DNA from: Candidatus Altarchaeota archaeon
GTDB taxonomy: Archaea; SpSt-1190
Direction of reading: 5' to 3'
Assembly: GCA_018221005.1 (NCBI GenBank)
Contig: JAAOXW010000058.1
Coordinates: forward strand, 1 to 7,026
DNA length: 7,026 nt
Shown here: in pieces, positions 6,038 through 7,026 of the stretch
How positions within the stretch are numbered: the stretch's first letter is position 1
Layout: each line of letters opens with the position of its first letter
Translations under genes and position numbers: made by a program
The notes under the pieces: model-generated
Seen by the model: only the letters and a program-made list of their open reading frames with translations
What the model was told of the DNA's origin: nothing
Database searches by the model: none

Positions 6038-6988
6038 TCACTCTATTTTAACGGCATGAATAACGTACCGCCACTCCTTGGGGGAGATTTGGAGCTCCTT
6101 GCGAGTCTGCGCCACCCTAAAACCGTGTTTCTCAAAAAGTTTCAGTTTAGTATCAAGCTCTTCTGGGCTAGATGCCACATACACAATAACACGCCCCCCT
6201 ACTTTGAGACTTTGTGAAGCGGTATCTAGAAAAAGTAAGGCACCTTTAGGCAGGGGCATAATGATTAGGTCAATTGGGCCAAGAGTGGGTGCGAGTTTTC
6301 GAACATCCCCTTTAATTAGTTCAACATTTTCAATCTTGTTTCGCTGAAGATTTTTTAAACCATATTCGTGTGAGTCTGGATTTAATTCAATTCCAATCAC
6401 CTTTAATGGCTTGGAAAAACTGGAAAGGTAAATTGGAATGGGTGCCACACCGGAAAAAAAGACACACACCACTTCTCCTTCATTCACAAAGGAGGTGAGT
6501 TTCATTCTCTCTGTCAATTGTCGCGGGGAGAAAAAAACCTTTAGCACGTCTAACTCGAAGCTGAGTCCATTCTCCTTGTGAACGGTTTCTGAACCCCCGC
6601 GGGGCCCTGCAATTAATTCAAGTTGCTGAAGCCGAAACTCACCGGATGCCGCACCAACTTCCATGTAAACAGCTTTGAGTCTGGGATGAAGTTTCATAAT
6701 GTGTTGACCTATTGCCCCCTTGGTATTTCGTTGTACATCAGGTATGAAGACCACCGCAACCTCACCAATAATGTCAAAGGAGTGGATGTCGTGAGCTTCT
6801 CCTAAACCGGGGGTCTTTTCCCGTTTTTTCAGCGTTTTTTTAGTAGAACCAGGAATCTCTCCAGTTACGGGAATCCAAACCATATCCCCGTCTTCTAAAA
6901 TTTTCCTAGAGCGGTCATACTGGTTTTTGGCCTTCAGGCTGTTAATCTTCTTCTGGGCGTCTTGTTTTTCCACCTTAACCGCATACAC
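6038..6988 (-). CDS. trm5: Trm5-like tRNA (guanine37-N1)-methyltransferase
   Basis: Trm5 methylates N1 of G37 beside the anticodon using S-adenosylmethionine, preventing +1 frameshifting. The 316-residue product has an N-terminal D1-like region (about 1-45), then FDIIGEVAVVFIP (71-83), FRLQQLELIAG (118-128), VHKENG (136-141), VFFSPR (151-156) followed by TER, a Rossmann methyltransferase core with motif I FFSGVAPIPI (177-186), the acidic GIELNP strand (199-204), a GD motif at 227-228, and MPLPKGA (244-250). The SPR motif points to Trm5 rather than the related TYW2/Taw2. Two motifs differ from characterised archaeal Trm5 as I recall them: motif I usually reads D-M-F-A-G-V-G-P, and the later motif N-L-P is P-L-P here. 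The protein may therefore be a divergent Trm5 or a paralogue. The GTG start is placed by a TATA-like box 23-24 bases upstream and an in-frame stop just beyond (TAA at 7010-7012). Confidence 0.85.
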   Translation of the reverse strand: MYAVKVEKQDAQKKINSLKAKNQYDRSRKILEDGDMVWIPVTGEIPGSTKKTLKKREKTPGLGEAHDIHSFDIIGEVAVVFIPDVQRNTKGAIGQHIMKLHPRLKAVYMEVGAASGEFRLQQLELIAGPRGGSETVHKENGLSFELDVLKVFFSPRQLTERMKLTSFVNEGEVVCVFFSGVAPIPIYLSSFSKPLKVIGIELNPDSHEYGLKNLQRNKIENVELIKGDVRKLAPTLGPIDLIIMPLPKGALLFLDTASQSLKVGGRVIVYVASSPEELDTKLKLFEKHGFRVAQTRKELQISPKEWRYVIHAVKIE

Positions 6989-7007
6989 AACAGCATAAGG
7001 AAAGGTG

Positions 7008-7015
7008 TTTTAAAA
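7008..7015 (-). promoter_or_regulatory. TATA-like box of the trm5-like gene
   Basis: On both strands this reads TTTTAAAA, centred 23.5 bases before the GTG start at 6988. There is no Shine-Dalgarno sequence between box and start, so a leaderless mRNA beginning at GTG is likely. A nearer ATG at 6994-6996 is in the wrong frame for the methyltransferase. Confidence 0.55.
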
Positions 7016-7026
7016 TGGTGACTCAA

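Noticed and set aside
6002..6217. A 71-codon open frame on the + strand starting in the truA-trm5 gap
   Set aside because: Its first ATG is box C' of the guide RNA and most of it is antisense to trm5. It has no recognisable protein features and no Shine-Dalgarno sequence.

Overview
The window reads as archaeal housekeeping DNA. The archaeal markers are a small RpoK/Rpb6 RNA polymerase subunit, a Trm5-type tRNA methyltransferase with its D1 domain, TATA-like boxes placed about 24-26 bases before start codons (leaderless transcription), and what looks like a complete archaeal C/D box guide RNA. The glycyl-tRNA synthetase resembles the bacterial alpha2 form, and the Trm5 motifs differ from textbook ones. 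This suggests a divergent, perhaps uncultivated (possibly DPANN-like) archaeon, but the lineage cannot be fixed from this sequence alone.

Layout: 1-1065 (+) is the 3' part of a glycyl-tRNA synthetase gene. 1085-2611 (-) encodes an AAA ATPase with a long unrecognised N-terminal region. An 85-base divergent promoter region follows, then 2697-2906 (+) rpoK and 2909-4048 (+) a PmbA/TldE-like protein, forming a tight two-gene operon. 3968-5212 (-) is an orphan 414-residue protein whose 3' end overlaps pmbA by 81 bases in the opposite direction. 5256-5939 (-) is truA and 6038-6988 (-) is a trm5-like gene. No gap exceeds 100 bases.

The most interesting element is in the 98-base gap between truA and trm5. 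On the + strand, 5970-6029 carries box C, a 12-nt guide, box D', a 3-nt linker, box C', a 12-nt guide and box D, closed by a short kink-turn stem. Against 23S rRNA recalled from memory, one guide matches the helix 69 loop (predicted 2'-O-methylation at A1913, E. coli numbering) and the other matches the peptidyl transferase loop (predicted at U2449). The guide RNA therefore sits between two tRNA anticodon-arm modification genes, making a small RNA-modification neighbourhood.

The genes mostly serve translation and transcription: tRNA charging (GlyRS), tRNA modification (TruA, Trm5), rRNA modification (the guide RNA) and transcription (RpoK). The AAA ATPase and the orphan protein have no assignable pathway. 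I saw no mobile element, CRISPR array or tRNA gene.
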